From NCBI GenBank assembly GCA_964356335.1, contig CAYHHI010000010.1:1-64000 (forward strand): 64,000 bases of DNA, in the 5' to 3' direction. The notes beneath the pieces were generated by a model that was not told where the DNA came from, did not search any database, and saw nothing but the letters and a program-made list of their open reading frames with translations. The position numbers and the translations under genes were made by a program. The stretch comes from CAYHHI01 sp964356335. Lineage in GTDB: Bacteria > Arandabacterota > Arandabacteria > Arandabacterales > Arandabacteraceae. Below, piece after piece: positions 43,233 to 52,805 of this stretch; position 1 is the first letter of the stretch, and every line of letters starts with the position of its first letter.

Positions 43233-43895
43233 TCACTCTGCTTCGGCGAGCCTGGTTGTGAGCGAGCACCTGATGTAATCTGCGACCTCAATCAAGGTCT
43301 TGAAACCAAGACAAGGTATGTTCTCCGTCTTGCAGTAACTCTCAAGATCCCCCTTCGCAAAGACAACATCGGCCCGGGAGACAGCGCACTTGTCTGAGAG
43401 GCCGTCTCCCACATATATTATGAACTTGCCCTTCTCGGACTCGTGCTCGACGTGGCTGGACTTGCAGTTTGCACACGACCCGCAGGATTCCTTATAGTAC
43501 GGAAAACTCAAAGCTCTTCGCCCTTCCTTAACCTCGAGCTTATTAGCACGATAATGGACCCTTGCTCCGTGGGCCTCAAGAAATGGCTGAATGTAAAAGT
43601 CAAGCCCATCACTTACGACGAAAATGTCTATGCTCGCCTCCTCGCAAGTCTGCTGCAGAAGAAAGAAGCCTTCATCGATCGGCTGGCGCCGGGCGTAGGC
43701 TTTCAGATCTTCGAGGTCACCGCGATAGGCGTCGAGTTCTCGCTTCAGGCACTCGGTGGAACTTATGAGCCCTTGCTTCCACTGGTCTACCGCGATCGTG
43801 GCATCCTCGCCTGCATATCTCGAGAAGAAAGTATTCGAGATATCAACAGGCGATATGGTTCCATCGAAATCTATGAAGAGTGCTGCCCTTGCCAT
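43233..43895 (-). CDS. HAD-superfamily phosphatase (MtnX/SerB-like)
   Basis: A 220-aa phosphatase: motif I FIDFDGTISPVD with the nucleophilic Asp, motif II VVSDGLD, and motif III VGDGLSDKCAVSRADVVFA. The cap contains a four-Cys cluster, CGSCANCKSSHVEHE, unusual for the family and perhaps metal-binding. It resembles MtnX-type phosphatases, but the position next to inositol-lipid genes leaves other phospho-substrates open. The ATG at 43895 overlaps the protease stop as TGATG. Confidence 0.82.
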   Translation of the reverse strand: MARAALFIDFDGTISPVDISNTFFSRYAGEDATIAVDQWKQGLISSTECLKRELDAYRGDLEDLKAYARRQPIDEGFFLLQQTCEEASIDIFVVSDGLDFYIQPFLEAHGARVHYRANKLEVKEGRRALSFPYYKESCGSCANCKSSHVEHESEKGKFIIYVGDGLSDKCAVSRADVVFAKGDLESYCKTENIPCLGFKTLIEVADYIRCSLTTRLAEAE

Positions 43896-45484
43896 CACTT
43901 GGTGATTCCAGATGGCTGCCCCTCGGACGGCGCCCCGGACGATTGCGCGGCCTCGCTGAAGAGATCCGACAGACTGTTAGCCTTCCTCAAGAGATCAGCG
44001 GTCTTCAGAAGCTGCGTGTCGCCTTCAATCGAGACCGTGTAAGCGGCGTCATCGCCCCAGATCTTCCTGGCAATCTCCGACCTGAGCATCACATCCACAA
44101 AGCCCCGTCCCTCTTCCAATTCGGCCTCAGTGTACTGGAACCCCTTCTCCTTGAGGAACGCCTTGAATTGATCCATGAGAGCCGCGTGGTTGCGCAAGTC
44201 CTGGTCTTCGATGTCCTTATGGGTCGCAGCATAGTGGACAGCGAATTCAAAGACCAGGCCCTGTCTGGCAAGCCCGCTTGCGATCCTCGGAACACTGTCT
44301 TGCTTTACCTCGACGTCCGGACGTATGCCGCCGCCACCATAGACAACCCTTCCACCCGCCGTGTAATATGCCCGGCCCGAATCTGCCTTTGCATCTTCCG
44401 GCTGTAAGATGGCACTGTCCTCGGTTTCATCTTCGTCCTTGTTGATGCACCTGCCGCTCGGCGTATAGTACTTCGCGGTGGTGAGCTTGAGGGCGTTGTC
44501 GCCAGGCAGTCTCATGACACTCTGCACCGTACCCTTGCCGAAAGAAGGAATACCCACCACCAGGCCCCTGTCAAGGTCCTGAACGGCACCGGCGACGATC
44601 TCCGAGGCACTCGCGCTCGTGTTGTCCACAAGCACTATGAGGGGATAAGTCCCGCCTGAGGCTCTGGAGCCCGCCATATACTCCCGGTTCTGCTCGGGGC
44701 GTCTCCCCTTTGTTGATACGACGATCTGGCCGGACTTCACGAACTCTTCGCTGACCTGGATGGCTTCTGTGAGGAGACCCCCAGTGTTCCGCCTGAGGTC
44801 AAGGATCAGCTTCTGCATGCCCTTTGCCTTGAGATCGCCCAGCACATCCCTGAGCTCCGCGCTCGTATCGTCGGAGAACTGCGCGACCCGGATGTAGCCG
44901 ATCTTGTTATCAAGCATGCCCGCAAACGGCACGCTCTTGATCTTTATGACATCGCGGGTGATCGTATAGTCAACGAGCTCGGGCTCCCCTTCGCGCTGGA
45001 TCGTGATCGTCACGTCGGTTCCCTTGGGACCCCTGAGCTTCTGGATGGCCTCGTTCATAGTGATACCGCGGGTCGATTTGCCGTCAATCTTTACGACCTT
45101 GTCGCCGCCCCTTATGCCGGCCCTGTGGGCAGGCGTACCCTCGATCGGGGCGATCACGGTGAGCCAGTCGTTCCTAATGTCTATCTCGATGCCGAGCCCG
45201 CCGAAGGTGCCATGTGTGCTTATCATCAGGTCATCATATTGCTTCTTCGTGAGGAACTGGCTGTGCGGATCGAGCGTGTCGAGCATGCCCCTGATGGCAC
45301 CGTTAATCAGCTTATCAATATCAACCCGGTCAACATACTCGTCTCTGACCTTGGTAAGCACATCATTGAAAAGGATGAGGCTGTCACGGACATTCGACGC
45401 CCTGGCGATCACAATGCTTGTCACACAGGTCGCCAGTATCACTATAGATACGATCAGAACTTTCGAAGGCCTAATCCTCAACAT
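43895..45484 (-). CDS. ctpA: S41 C-terminal processing peptidase
   Basis: A 529-aa periplasmic serine protease: N-terminal membrane anchor (residues ~9-28), PDZ domain (from about 88; GTFGGLGIEIDI to RGPKGTDVTI), then the S41 core with the catalytic Ser in DNTSASASEIVAGA (near residue 290) and the general-base Lys in GIPSFGKGTVQSV (near 315). Such enzymes trim C-termini of envelope proteins or peptidoglycan hydrolases. A C-terminal extension of about 100 residues follows the core, ending SSGAPSEGQPSG. Confidence 0.93.
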   Translation of the reverse strand: MLRIRPSKVLIVSIVILATCVTSIVIARASNVRDSLILFNDVLTKVRDEYVDRVDIDKLINGAIRGMLDTLDPHSQFLTKKQYDDLMISTHGTFGGLGIEIDIRNDWLTVIAPIEGTPAHRAGIRGGDKVVKIDGKSTRGITMNEAIQKLRGPKGTDVTITIQREGEPELVDYTITRDVIKIKSVPFAGMLDNKIGYIRVAQFSDDTSAELRDVLGDLKAKGMQKLILDLRRNTGGLLTEAIQVSEEFVKSGQIVVSTKGRRPEQNREYMAGSRASGGTYPLIVLVDNTSASASEIVAGAVQDLDRGLVVGIPSFGKGTVQSVMRLPGDNALKLTTAKYYTPSGRCINKDEDETEDSAILQPEDAKADSGRAYYTAGGRVVYGGGGIRPDVEVKQDSVPRIASGLARQGLVFEFAVHYAATHKDIEDQDLRNHAALMDQFKAFLKEKGFQYTEAELEEGRGFVDVMLRSEIARKIWGDDAAYTVSIEGDTQLLKTADLLRKANSLSDLFSEAAQSSGAPSEGQPSGITK

Positions 45485-45570
45485 CTTGTCTACCTCTCTC
45501 TTTCAGGGGAAGTCTAATTCCGATGATATCTTCTCCACCAGTCTCCACGGGGAAACCGACTTCCACCGTC

Positions 45571-46206
45571 TCACTGAACCTGCGTCCTGGCGGAAAGCCA
45601 CTTTCCCACGATTTCCTTTACCTTCAAGAAAGTATCATCAATAGTGCCCGAAGCATCAACCACCTTTATTCTCTCCTGGTCGCTGCGGGCGATCTCGAGA
45701 TATCCCTGCCTCACTCGCTCGTGAAACTCAATGCCTTCCGATTCCAATCGGTCAAGGTTCTTACCGAGTCTCCTCAGGCCCACATTGACAGGTAAATCCA
45801 GTACAAGAGTAAGATCAGGCTTTATTCCTCCCGTGGCAAGAAGATTCAGGTCGGTGACAGCCCGCGTGTCGATTCCTCGCGCATTGCCTTGATACGCCGT
45901 CGAGGCATCAAAAAACCTGTCACAGATCACGCATTTGCCGGCCTCAAGCGCAGGCCGGATGATCTCCGCCACGTGTTGAGTTCTACTGGCTTCATACAGG
46001 AAAAGTTCCGCCAGGGGCACCATTTTCTTGTTGGACGGGTCCAGAAGAATGCGCCGGATTTTCTCGGCAATCGGGGAGCCTCCCGGCTCGCGCGTGACGG
46101 CCACGTCGAATCCCCTCTTGGTGAGAAGGTCCTCTAACATGGCGGCCTGCGTGGTCTTGCCGCTTCCCTCGATGCCTTCAAGTGTTATGAATATGCCTGT
46201 TTCCAT
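45571..46206 (-). CDS. tmk: thymidylate kinase
   Basis: A 211-aa kinase that phosphorylates dTMP to dTDP. P-loop ITLEGIEGSGKTTQAAML, the DR(Y/F) motif CDRFFDASTAYQGNARG and the LID region LDLPVNVGLRRL are present. The Arg in the P-loop of E. coli-type enzymes is replaced by Gly-Ser, so it is of the human-like arrangement with LID residues doing the work. The ATG at 46206 (METGIFITLEGI) has GGAG 10 nt upstream. Confidence 0.94.
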   Translation of the reverse strand: METGIFITLEGIEGSGKTTQAAMLEDLLTKRGFDVAVTREPGGSPIAEKIRRILLDPSNKKMVPLAELFLYEASRTQHVAEIIRPALEAGKCVICDRFFDASTAYQGNARGIDTRAVTDLNLLATGGIKPDLTLVLDLPVNVGLRRLGKNLDRLESEGIEFHERVRQGYLEIARSDQERIKVVDASGTIDDTFLKVKEIVGKWLSARTQVQ

Positions 46207-46293
46207 AAAATCAAGGCTCCGTTCGCGATACACAAATCTTAACGAGAAACGGAGCCCTATTCAAGATGGGTTTTGCGAAACTTCTTAGATTTC

Positions 46294-47427
46294 CTATTTC
46301 GCCTTGGCCTTCTTGCGCGCCGGTCGGGCTGGTCTCGCCGGCGTGGCCTCGCCGCCCCGACACTCGACTATGAAATCCTCTACCATCTGCCTGGCTTGCT
46401 CATCCGTGAACTGCTTGGGCGGGGATTTCATGAAGTAGGAACTCGGCGCAACCAAGGCGCCTGACTTGCGCGCATCCAGGGCGAGCTTACAGCACCTTAT
46501 GGCATCGATCATGACGCCGGCCGAGTTGGGTGAATCCCAGACTTCGAGCTTCAATTCCAGATTGAGAGGAACATCCCCAAAGGTCCTTCCTTCAAGACGG
46601 ATGTAAGCCCACTTGCGGTCTGTGAGCCACGCAACGTAGTCGCTCGGGCCGATATGGACATTGTCCGCACCAATATCGTAATCAAGCTGGGATGTCACGG
46701 CGTTGGTCTTTGAAATCTTCTTTGACTCAAGCCTGGCCCGCTCAAGCATGTTGTAGAAGTCGGTGTTGCCGCCCACGTTGAGCTGGCTTGTGCGCTCAAG
46801 CTTCACCCCTCTGTCCCTGAAGAGCCTTGTCAAGACCCTGTGCACGATTGTCGCTCCGACCTGACTCTTTATGTCGTCTCCGATCACAGGAAGTCCCTTC
46901 TTGGCGAACCTCCCCTGCCAGTATTCTTCTCTTGCTATGAAGACGGGGATACCGTTGACGAAGCCGCAGCCCGCCTCGAGGATCTGCTCCACATACCACT
47001 TGGTCGCTTCCTCACTTCCCACGGGAAGAAAGCTCACAACCACGTCGGTGCCGGTATCTTTGAGGAGGCGCACAATATCGTCGGTCTTGCCAGGGGCCTT
47101 CTTGATTATCTTCGAAAGGTATAGGCCCAGTCCATCGTGGGTCATACCGCGCGCCACTTTGACCCCTGTCTTCGGCACATCGCAGAACCTGTAGGTATTG
47201 TTGGGCTTTGTATAGATCGCCTCGGCCAGATCCCTCCCGACTTTGTTGATATCTATGTCTATCGCCGCGCTGAATTCAATGTCCCGGATATGGTATCCGC
47301 CGAGATTGACGTGCATCAACCCGGGGATGATCTCGCCTCCCTTGGCATTACGGTAGTAGTGGACTCCCTGCACGAGCGATGAGGCGCAGTTCCCGACTCC
47401 GATTATTGCGGCTCTTACCTTTGCCAT
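46294..47427 (-). CDS. ino1: inositol-3-phosphate synthase
   Basis: A 377-aa enzyme that converts glucose-6-phosphate to inositol-3-phosphate with bound NAD. AIIGVGNCASSLVQGVHYY is the Rossmann motif; CGFVNGIPVFIAR, GDDIKSQVGATIVHRV and LNVGGNTDFYNMLE are hallmark blocks. The last ~20 residues are Ala/Pro/Lys-rich. It follows the CDP-alcohol phosphatidyltransferase gene by 38 bp, so product and user are made together. Confidence 0.94.
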   Translation of the reverse strand: MAKVRAAIIGVGNCASSLVQGVHYYRNAKGGEIIPGLMHVNLGGYHIRDIEFSAAIDIDINKVGRDLAEAIYTKPNNTYRFCDVPKTGVKVARGMTHDGLGLYLSKIIKKAPGKTDDIVRLLKDTGTDVVVSFLPVGSEEATKWYVEQILEAGCGFVNGIPVFIAREEYWQGRFAKKGLPVIGDDIKSQVGATIVHRVLTRLFRDRGVKLERTSQLNVGGNTDFYNMLERARLESKKISKTNAVTSQLDYDIGADNVHIGPSDYVAWLTDRKWAYIRLEGRTFGDVPLNLELKLEVWDSPNSAGVMIDAIRCCKLALDARKSGALVAPSSYFMKSPPKQFTDEQARQMVEDFIVECRGGEATPARPARPARKKAKAK

Positions 47428-47465
47428 CTCTCAGACCTCCAGTCTTGAGCAACATATGCGAACTG

Positions 47466-48092
47466 CTATCGTCCTGATTTTCCCATAAGCGACCTGACCT
47501 TCAGGAGCCTCTCCAGGGCAGTCACATTCGCTAGGACAGCCACCAGCCAAATCGCCCATTTCAAAGCCGTAGCCCCGATCAAGGCGCTTACGATAATGAT
47601 CACGAGCCTCTCAGGGCGTTGAAGCATCCCCGCTTCACATGAAAACCCAAGGCCCTCAGCGCGGGCCTTGAGGTAGCTGACCATCAACGAACCACATAAC
47701 GCGAGTATGACACCGTAAAAGGTTGCTTCCCCTCTGTATAGGATAGCAAGCCCGATGAAAATCGCAATCTCAGAATACCTGTCAATCGTCGAGTCCAGCA
47801 GAGCGCCGAACTTGGTCTCCTTGTTGCCCAGTCTTGCAACCAGGCCATCTGCAAGATCAAACAGGCCCGAGATTCCGACGAATATCCCACCGGTTCTCAC
47901 CATACCCTTACCAAAGCCAATGCCCGCGATTACGGCGGGGACCAGTCCCAGTACGGTCAGAGTGCTCGGGCTCACACGGCTCGCGCTCAAGCCCTTGGCA
48001 AGCGGCTCGAGCATCTTCCGAAACTTGACCCTAAGGCCTAAGGGTATGAGCAAATCCTTCTCCGTCCGCCTCCCGGCTCCGGCCTTCTTCAA
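47466..48092 (-). CDS. CDP-alcohol phosphatidyltransferase, probably phosphatidylinositol-phosphate synthase
   Basis: A 208-aa membrane enzyme with about six helices. DLADGLVARLGNKETKFGAL followed by LDSTIDRYSE is the full DxxDGxxAR(x8)GxxxDxxxD signature. It transfers a phosphatidyl group from CDP-diacylglycerol (or archaeol) to an alcohol. The adjacent ino1 makes inositol phosphate the likeliest acceptor, as in actinobacterial PIP synthases; glycerol-3-phosphate is the main alternative. TTG start at 48092 is weakly supported. Confidence 0.82.
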   Translation of the reverse strand: MKKAGAGRRTEKDLLIPLGLRVKFRKMLEPLAKGLSASRVSPSTLTVLGLVPAVIAGIGFGKGMVRTGGIFVGISGLFDLADGLVARLGNKETKFGALLDSTIDRYSEIAIFIGLAILYRGEATFYGVILALCGSLMVSYLKARAEGLGFSCEAGMLQRPERLVIIIVSALIGATALKWAIWLVAVLANVTALERLLKVRSLMGKSGR

Positions 48093-48145
48093 TACCGGCC
48101 CTATGCCGTCGGGGCGCTTCCCTTTTTGATCTTCAAGAACGCCAG

Positions 48146-48174
48146 ATGTTAACAGCGGGGATGGGCCGTGTCAA
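48146..48174 (-). promoter_or_regulatory. sigma70-type promoter for the phosphatidyltransferase-ino1 operon
   Basis: Minus strand TTGACA (48169-48174), 17-nt spacer, TAACAT (48146-48151). Transcription would begin near 48139, about 47 nt before the TTG start. The divergent promoter at 48223-48251 lies 49 bp away. Confidence 0.58.
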
Positions 48175-48222
48175 GATTGAAAAGCCGCGCATCTGCCTCA
48201 TTGCCTTTCCCCATGGGTTTGT

Positions 48223-48251
48223 TTGCTCGGGCGCTCGAAGTCTGTTATATT
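48223..48251 (+). promoter_or_regulatory. sigma70-type promoter for the phosphodiesterase-like lipoprotein
   Basis: TTGCTC (48223-48228), 17-nt spacer, TATATT (48246-48251), 32 bp before the ATG at 48284. Confidence 0.55.
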
Positions 48252-48283
48252 TCACCGTAAGGAGATTAGCCAAGGACACCTCT

Positions 48284-49861
48284 ATGCGGAAGATTCTCAT
48301 CCTGGCTCTATCGATCATGGTCGCTCTCGCGGGCTGCGGGGAGAAAAGGGTGAAGTCTGCGCCCGAGGCCAGGCCTTCGCTCGGCAGAGTTATCGTCGTG
48401 GGATTTGACGGTCTGGAGCCGACCCTCGTCGAGAAATGGGTCGGCAAGGATGAACTCCCCAACTTCAAGCGCCTGATTGAAGGCGGAGCTTTCGGCGGTC
48501 TCATGTCCGTCTTGCCACCCTCGTCAGCTCCCGCATGGACCTCGGCCGTGACCGGCGTGAACCCCGGCAAGCATGGCATATACGGGTTCCTGGCCGGCCC
48601 TGTGCCGGGTTTCTACACCGAGGCGGGGCGAGGCGCCTCGGGGCCACCGGTTTTCAGCACATCAGATCAGCGCGGCTTTAAGGCAGTGTGGGAAGTCCTG
48701 GGGAACTTTGGCAGGAGATCTACCCTAATAAACATACCGCTCACCTCTCCCGCTGACAGCCTAAATGGCTTGATGGTTGCAGGTTTTCCCCATGCCTCTG
48801 ATGATACAGCGTCATATTACTGGCCCCCGAGTCTTGCCAAGTATCTCGGCGACTATGTCTTTGATGCCTTCGGCGTAGTCTGTGCCAAGAACAAGGAAGG
48901 CGATTTCATCGCTGACCTGGTGACCACCTCCACCAAGAGGCTGCACCTGGGCCTCACGCTCTTCGATGAGACAAGATGGGACCTTTTTTGGTTGGTTTTC
49001 ACTTTTACCGACAGATACCAGCACTACTTGTGGAAATACATGGATGAGAACCATCCAATGTATGATGCCGATGGCGGTCGGCTTTATGGTGGGGCGATAG
49101 AAGCGGCCTACAAAATGGCTGACACGTATCTCGGCGAGTTCATGAACAGGATGCAGGATGATGACTTGCTGGTGGTTATGTCGGATCATGGCTTCGGCCC
49201 CGCTTACCACATAATCAATTCGCATAACTTCCTCTTCCGCACGCTCGGTCCAGCACCTGAAGTCATGTGCGCCGATTTCTTTGGCTGCAAGTTCCGAATC
49301 GCCGTGTCGGGCCCTAATGCCGAGGAGAAATATGCAAGCCTCAGAGACAGGTTGGCTGCGGGTCTCGCCGGCCTTGAAGACCCCGCCAGCGGCACCAGGG
49401 TTGTTGACTCCGTCTATGTCAAGGAGCAGGTCTACAAGGGTCTGTATCTCGGCATGGCTCCGGACGTGGTGGGCCAGGAGAGCGATGGGTACCTCTTCTT
49501 CACGCTGCCCAGGACGCCCGACCTTCGCTTCCGTGATGCCGGACCTAATCCCGATCAGATGTTCTCCGGCTTCCACCGAAGACGCGGCACCATAGGGCTC
49601 TACGGCAAGTACGTCAGGCCTGGCCAGGCCGTTGAGGCAAGGATCGTGGACATAGCTCCGATCATCCTGAGTTATCTAGGCGTTCCGGCGCCGGCCGAGA
49701 TTGACGGCAAAGTCCCTGCCGGAGTTTTCAGCCAGGAGATTGCCGACCGCATCAAGTTGGTCAGATCAGAAGACAGTGGCTACAGGAAACCCAGAGGTCT
49801 GGGCGCCCAGGATGCGAAGAAGATCGAGAAGCAACTTCGGGCAGTAGGATACATCCAGTAA
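48284..49861 (+). CDS. alkaline phosphatase/type I phosphodiesterase superfamily lipoprotein
   Basis: A 525-aa lipoprotein: MRKILILALSIMVALAGCGE has the lipobox ALAGC, with AAGGA 7 nt before the ATG. The AP-superfamily core shows VVGFDGLEPTLVEKW (metal Asp), the nucleophile region SSAPAWTSAVTGVNPGKHGI, MSDHGFGPAYH and a late metal His in GFHRRRGTIGLYG. Many relatives hydrolyse phosphodiesters or phosphonates or transfer phospho-alcohol groups outside the cell. Substrate unknown. It stands alone, divergent from the inositol-lipid genes. Confidence 0.85.
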   Translation: MRKILILALSIMVALAGCGEKRVKSAPEARPSLGRVIVVGFDGLEPTLVEKWVGKDELPNFKRLIEGGAFGGLMSVLPPSSAPAWTSAVTGVNPGKHGIYGFLAGPVPGFYTEAGRGASGPPVFSTSDQRGFKAVWEVLGNFGRRSTLINIPLTSPADSLNGLMVAGFPHASDDTASYYWPPSLAKYLGDYVFDAFGVVCAKNKEGDFIADLVTTSTKRLHLGLTLFDETRWDLFWLVFTFTDRYQHYLWKYMDENHPMYDADGGRLYGGAIEAAYKMADTYLGEFMNRMQDDDLLVVMSDHGFGPAYHIINSHNFLFRTLGPAPEVMCADFFGCKFRIAVSGPNAEEKYASLRDRLAAGLAGLEDPASGTRVVDSVYVKEQVYKGLYLGMAPDVVGQESDGYLFFTLPRTPDLRFRDAGPNPDQMFSGFHRRRGTIGLYGKYVRPGQAVEARIVDIAPIILSYLGVPAPAEIDGKVPAGVFSQEIADRIKLVRSEDSGYRKPRGLGAQDAKKIEKQLRAVGYIQ

Positions 49862-49921
49862 GGCGCCATCTTGATCGCAGGACCCCGCGTGTAGTCACGG
49901 GCTCCTGATCAACGGTGACGG

Positions 49922-51823
49922 TCAGTGTTGCCTTGTGGCATCATTCGCTGGCGTGCCTGGCTCGCCGCTATCGTGGGTTGTCGGAAACCTCCTCAACACA
50001 AGCCCACCGACCTCAATGGTGTCAGGGCTCGCCGTGGCCAAGATGATCTTGAGCGTATCTCGTGTGCATTCCACCTGGCACCTGATTTCTTCCGGATGCG
50101 ATGCCCTCACTTCTATATCCCAGTTCTCTATGTCGATAGGTCGAATAGCCACACCCGCATACCCACTGGCGGATACGGGCACAACAAGTTTGTCATTGAG
50201 ATCAAGATGAGCCGCCGTAGCTGGATTGTAGTTTAGAAGAAACCCGGGAATCCTTATCTCTTCTGCCGACCAGCTAATTCCTATCTTGGCGCTGTACTTG
50301 CGCACCCATAGAGTACCGACATATTCATGCGGATAGACACCTCGGAACCTGACGGGCGTATATAGATCCCGGAACTCCGGTCTTCGTTCAAGCTCCATCA
50401 TACTTTCCACCGTGAATTTCCTCTTGCCCGTGTGGAAGATTATGAAGTCAGGCTCTCGTCCGAACACATACTTGCTATCGCCCAGTTCATGGCCGATCCA
50501 CCGGCTTCCCATAGCTTTTGGAGGGTGCCTGGGAAGATAGTAGTCATTGAGACCGAACATGTCCAAGGCTGGCAGCCCCGACCAGTAAGGCAGACACCCA
50601 GCGGAAGTCACTGCAATCAGCGGCTGCTCGGCGGCAAATGCCTTTTTCAGAAGCAGTCCCATGACCTTACCGTTCCATTCCCAGCGTTCGGTCATAGCTT
50701 TCTTGCTGGATTGAGCGTTGAACTGAACGTATACATAAGGAATAAACAGGATTGCCATCACACCAAGAACCAGTGACCTCTTGACCATCGACGCCTGGAC
50801 ATGGGATTGGATAAGGCGAAGGCCTTCGATCAATACGTATGTGAAGACAACGATCACGGGAATGAAATGACGGTATGCGGGGAAGATGTCCCCGCCTATG
50901 AAGGCAAGGTATCCAAGCCATAGAATCGCCGTTAACAGGAGGAGAATACCTCGGGGCCTCGCACGGCACGATACCAGCAGGCCCACGAGCAGGGCGGCGG
51001 CAACAAATGAAAACGGTGCCAGGGAGAGCATTCCCCGCCCCACGTGTTCGAGCCCGTAGACAAGATGGTAGCTCGAAGGCGATATCTTCACCAGGGCCGT
51101 GTTGGGCACCAGCTCCCCATAGTACAAGAGCCGAAAGCCTGTCTGGCCCCCGTAGAAAAGCACAGGCAGTAACCCAGGCAACAACACCGCACGCGCCGAC
51201 CAGCGATACCCCAACAGACGCCTGCCAATGAGGATCGATCCAACCACCGCAACCGTGAATATGGGACTGTCTGGCCTAGTTATGCACAGCAATCCCAGAA
51301 CCAGAGACAGCACCATAATCGTCCTGGTTCTCGGCCGCTCTGCCTCAATCACCACGAAACTCAAAGGTACCGCTACGCCCAACAGGGCTGCAACCAAAGG
51401 CTGCTCCATCCCTCCAATCGCCCACACCGCTATAGGCGCAGCAAGACAGTAGAAGAGAAGACCCACGACAACCGGGAACCAGACCTGCCTCAACGGGTTC
51501 GTGCGAGTGTAATACAGCAGCACAGAGATAAGCACTGCGCTCATCCCAAGCACACCAAGCACTCGCACAGCATCAACCAGATCCGCACCAAGCGCCCCAG
51601 CGCCGGCCGCAAGAAGAACCCAAAGCAGGTTCGAATAACCCTCCACTCGCCGTCCCTCCGTCCATGTCAGGCCATGGCCATCAAGCAGCCGATCCGCATA
51701 GCGCAGCGAAATCAGGGAGTCGTCCGATAGGAACGGCATGTAGTGAAGCGAATGTAGGATCAACACTCCCAGGAGAACGACAAATGCAGCGGCAACGATC
51801 CAGATCCCCTTCTTATTGCCCAA
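49922..51823 (-). CDS. polytopic membrane protein, GT-C glycosyltransferase-like
   Basis: A 633-aa protein with about 11-12 membrane helices in the first ~400 residues and a ~230-residue extracytoplasmic C-terminal domain. The first loop has FLSDDSLISLRYADRLLDGH, an acidic pair in the position of the catalytic Asp of GT-C enzymes that use lipid-phosphate sugars, followed by GLTWTEGRRVEGYSNLLW, typical of GT39/GT87-like families. The acceptor (protein, lipid or polysaccharide) is unknown. TTG start with GGGAGAG 5 nt upstream. Confidence 0.75.
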   Translation of the reverse strand: MGNKKGIWIVAAAFVVLLGVLILHSLHYMPFLSDDSLISLRYADRLLDGHGLTWTEGRRVEGYSNLLWVLLAAGAGALGADLVDAVRVLGVLGMSAVLISVLLYYTRTNPLRQVWFPVVVGLLFYCLAAPIAVWAIGGMEQPLVAALLGVAVPLSFVVIEAERPRTRTIMVLSLVLGLLCITRPDSPIFTVAVVGSILIGRRLLGYRWSARAVLLPGLLPVLFYGGQTGFRLLYYGELVPNTALVKISPSSYHLVYGLEHVGRGMLSLAPFSFVAAALLVGLLVSCRARPRGILLLLTAILWLGYLAFIGGDIFPAYRHFIPVIVVFTYVLIEGLRLIQSHVQASMVKRSLVLGVMAILFIPYVYVQFNAQSSKKAMTERWEWNGKVMGLLLKKAFAAEQPLIAVTSAGCLPYWSGLPALDMFGLNDYYLPRHPPKAMGSRWIGHELGDSKYVFGREPDFIIFHTGKRKFTVESMMELERRPEFRDLYTPVRFRGVYPHEYVGTLWVRKYSAKIGISWSAEEIRIPGFLLNYNPATAAHLDLNDKLVVPVSASGYAGVAIRPIDIENWDIEVRASHPEEIRCQVECTRDTLKIILATASPDTIEVGGLVLRRFPTTHDSGEPGTPANDATRQH

Positions 51824-51861
51824 TGTATCTCTCCCAGAACTCCTTGGTGGCTCTTCACAGA

Positions 51862-51891
51862 ATTATACCATCTTGTATGCTCATCCACCAA
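51862..51891 (-). promoter_or_regulatory. promoter for the GT-C-like gene
   Basis: Minus strand TTGGTG (51886-51891), 18-nt spacer and a perfect TATAAT (51862-51867), 39 bp before the TTG start. Confidence 0.5.
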
Positions 51892-51978
51892 CAGGCAAGG
51901 GACCTCTCGTCCTCTGAGACATCGCCTCTCCCAAAGTTGACGGTACGATAGGGTCCGGGCTCAGCGCGCGACCGTGGT

Positions 51979-52521
51979 TCATTCCCATTCCTCTTTCAGG
52001 ATTCCGTAACTCTCCAAGTCTTCGAACCTGTCCCCCCTCTTGGCGTGCTCGCGTGCACGACCTTCGTGTTTCATGCCAAGCTTCTGCATGACTCGTCCGG
52101 AGGCGGGATTGCGGCCGAAATGTGTAGCATGAATGCGATGGAGTCCGAGAACGGCGAAGCCATACTTGAGAACAACCACCCCGGCCTCGGTGCAGTATCC
52201 TTTGTTCCAGTACGGCTTCCCAATCCAGTATCCGAGCTCTGCCCGCTCAAATCGAGAATTGATGGTCAGGGCGATGGCCCCGATCAGCTCTCCCGTGTCG
52301 CGCAGAGTGATCGCGAGGGTGCAGAGATTACCTTCATCGAACTGGGGTTGGTGGGTCGAAATCCACTGCTCCGCCATGCCGTCTTCATAAGGATGGGGAA
52401 TGTTGAGCGTGGTGTCGGCGACAGCCTTGTCACCGACCAGCCGCTGGGTGTCCTTTGCATCGGAAAGATCAAAAGGACGCAGTATCAGTCGTTCCGTTTG
52501 GAGTATCGGTTGTTGCTTCAT
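51979..52521 (-). CDS. GNAT N-acetyltransferase (RimJ/RimL type)
   Basis: A 180-aa acetyl-CoA-dependent acetyltransferase. ILQTERLILRPFDLSDAKD is the classic RimJ/RimL N-terminus, and AELGYWIGKPYWNKGYCTEA contains the acetyl-CoA-binding loop. The ATG at 52521 (MKQQPILQTERL) has AAGGAG very close before it; ATG at 52569 is an alternative with no ribosome-binding site. Substrate could be a ribosomal protein, a small molecule or an antibiotic; context gives no clue. Confidence 0.88.
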   Translation of the reverse strand: MKQQPILQTERLILRPFDLSDAKDTQRLVGDKAVADTTLNIPHPYEDGMAEQWISTHQPQFDEGNLCTLAITLRDTGELIGAIALTINSRFERAELGYWIGKPYWNKGYCTEAGVVVLKYGFAVLGLHRIHATHFGRNPASGRVMQKLGMKHEGRAREHAKRGDRFEDLESYGILKEEWE

Positions 52522-52805
52522 CTCTCCTTGCACCTCATGCAGTTGTTTCTGTTGGCCGGTTTGGTCCATATTGGATGAACTGCATGGTGGGTGTCAACTG
52601 CCTTTGAACTAGATATCTCTTCACCCAATCAATCTGCGGACACCGTCGTAGACCGCCCGCACCGGCCACGTCCTTATGCCCCTGCAGCATACGCCGCCCC
52701 CACAGAAATTCCGATAGATTTCGCTTGATTTATTGCGGGCCATCGGTTACCCTACGTCGTTTCTTTGACTCAAAACCAGTGGTCCTTATGGGAAGTGTCT
52801 AGTCC
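52522..52805. other. 284-bp region upstream of the hydrogenase operon
   Basis: Gene-free. It must hold the promoter of the 12-gene operon, but no good sigma70 pair was found: TTGATT followed at 17 nt by TACCCT, and TTGACT followed at 16 nt by TATGGG, both have poor -10 boxes. No -24/-12 sigma54 element was recognised. Confidence 0.35.

Noticed and set aside
49862..49921. Terminator between the convergent phosphodiesterase and GT-C-like genes
   Set aside because: Only weak dyads (GATCAACGG-type) without a T-run on either strand.
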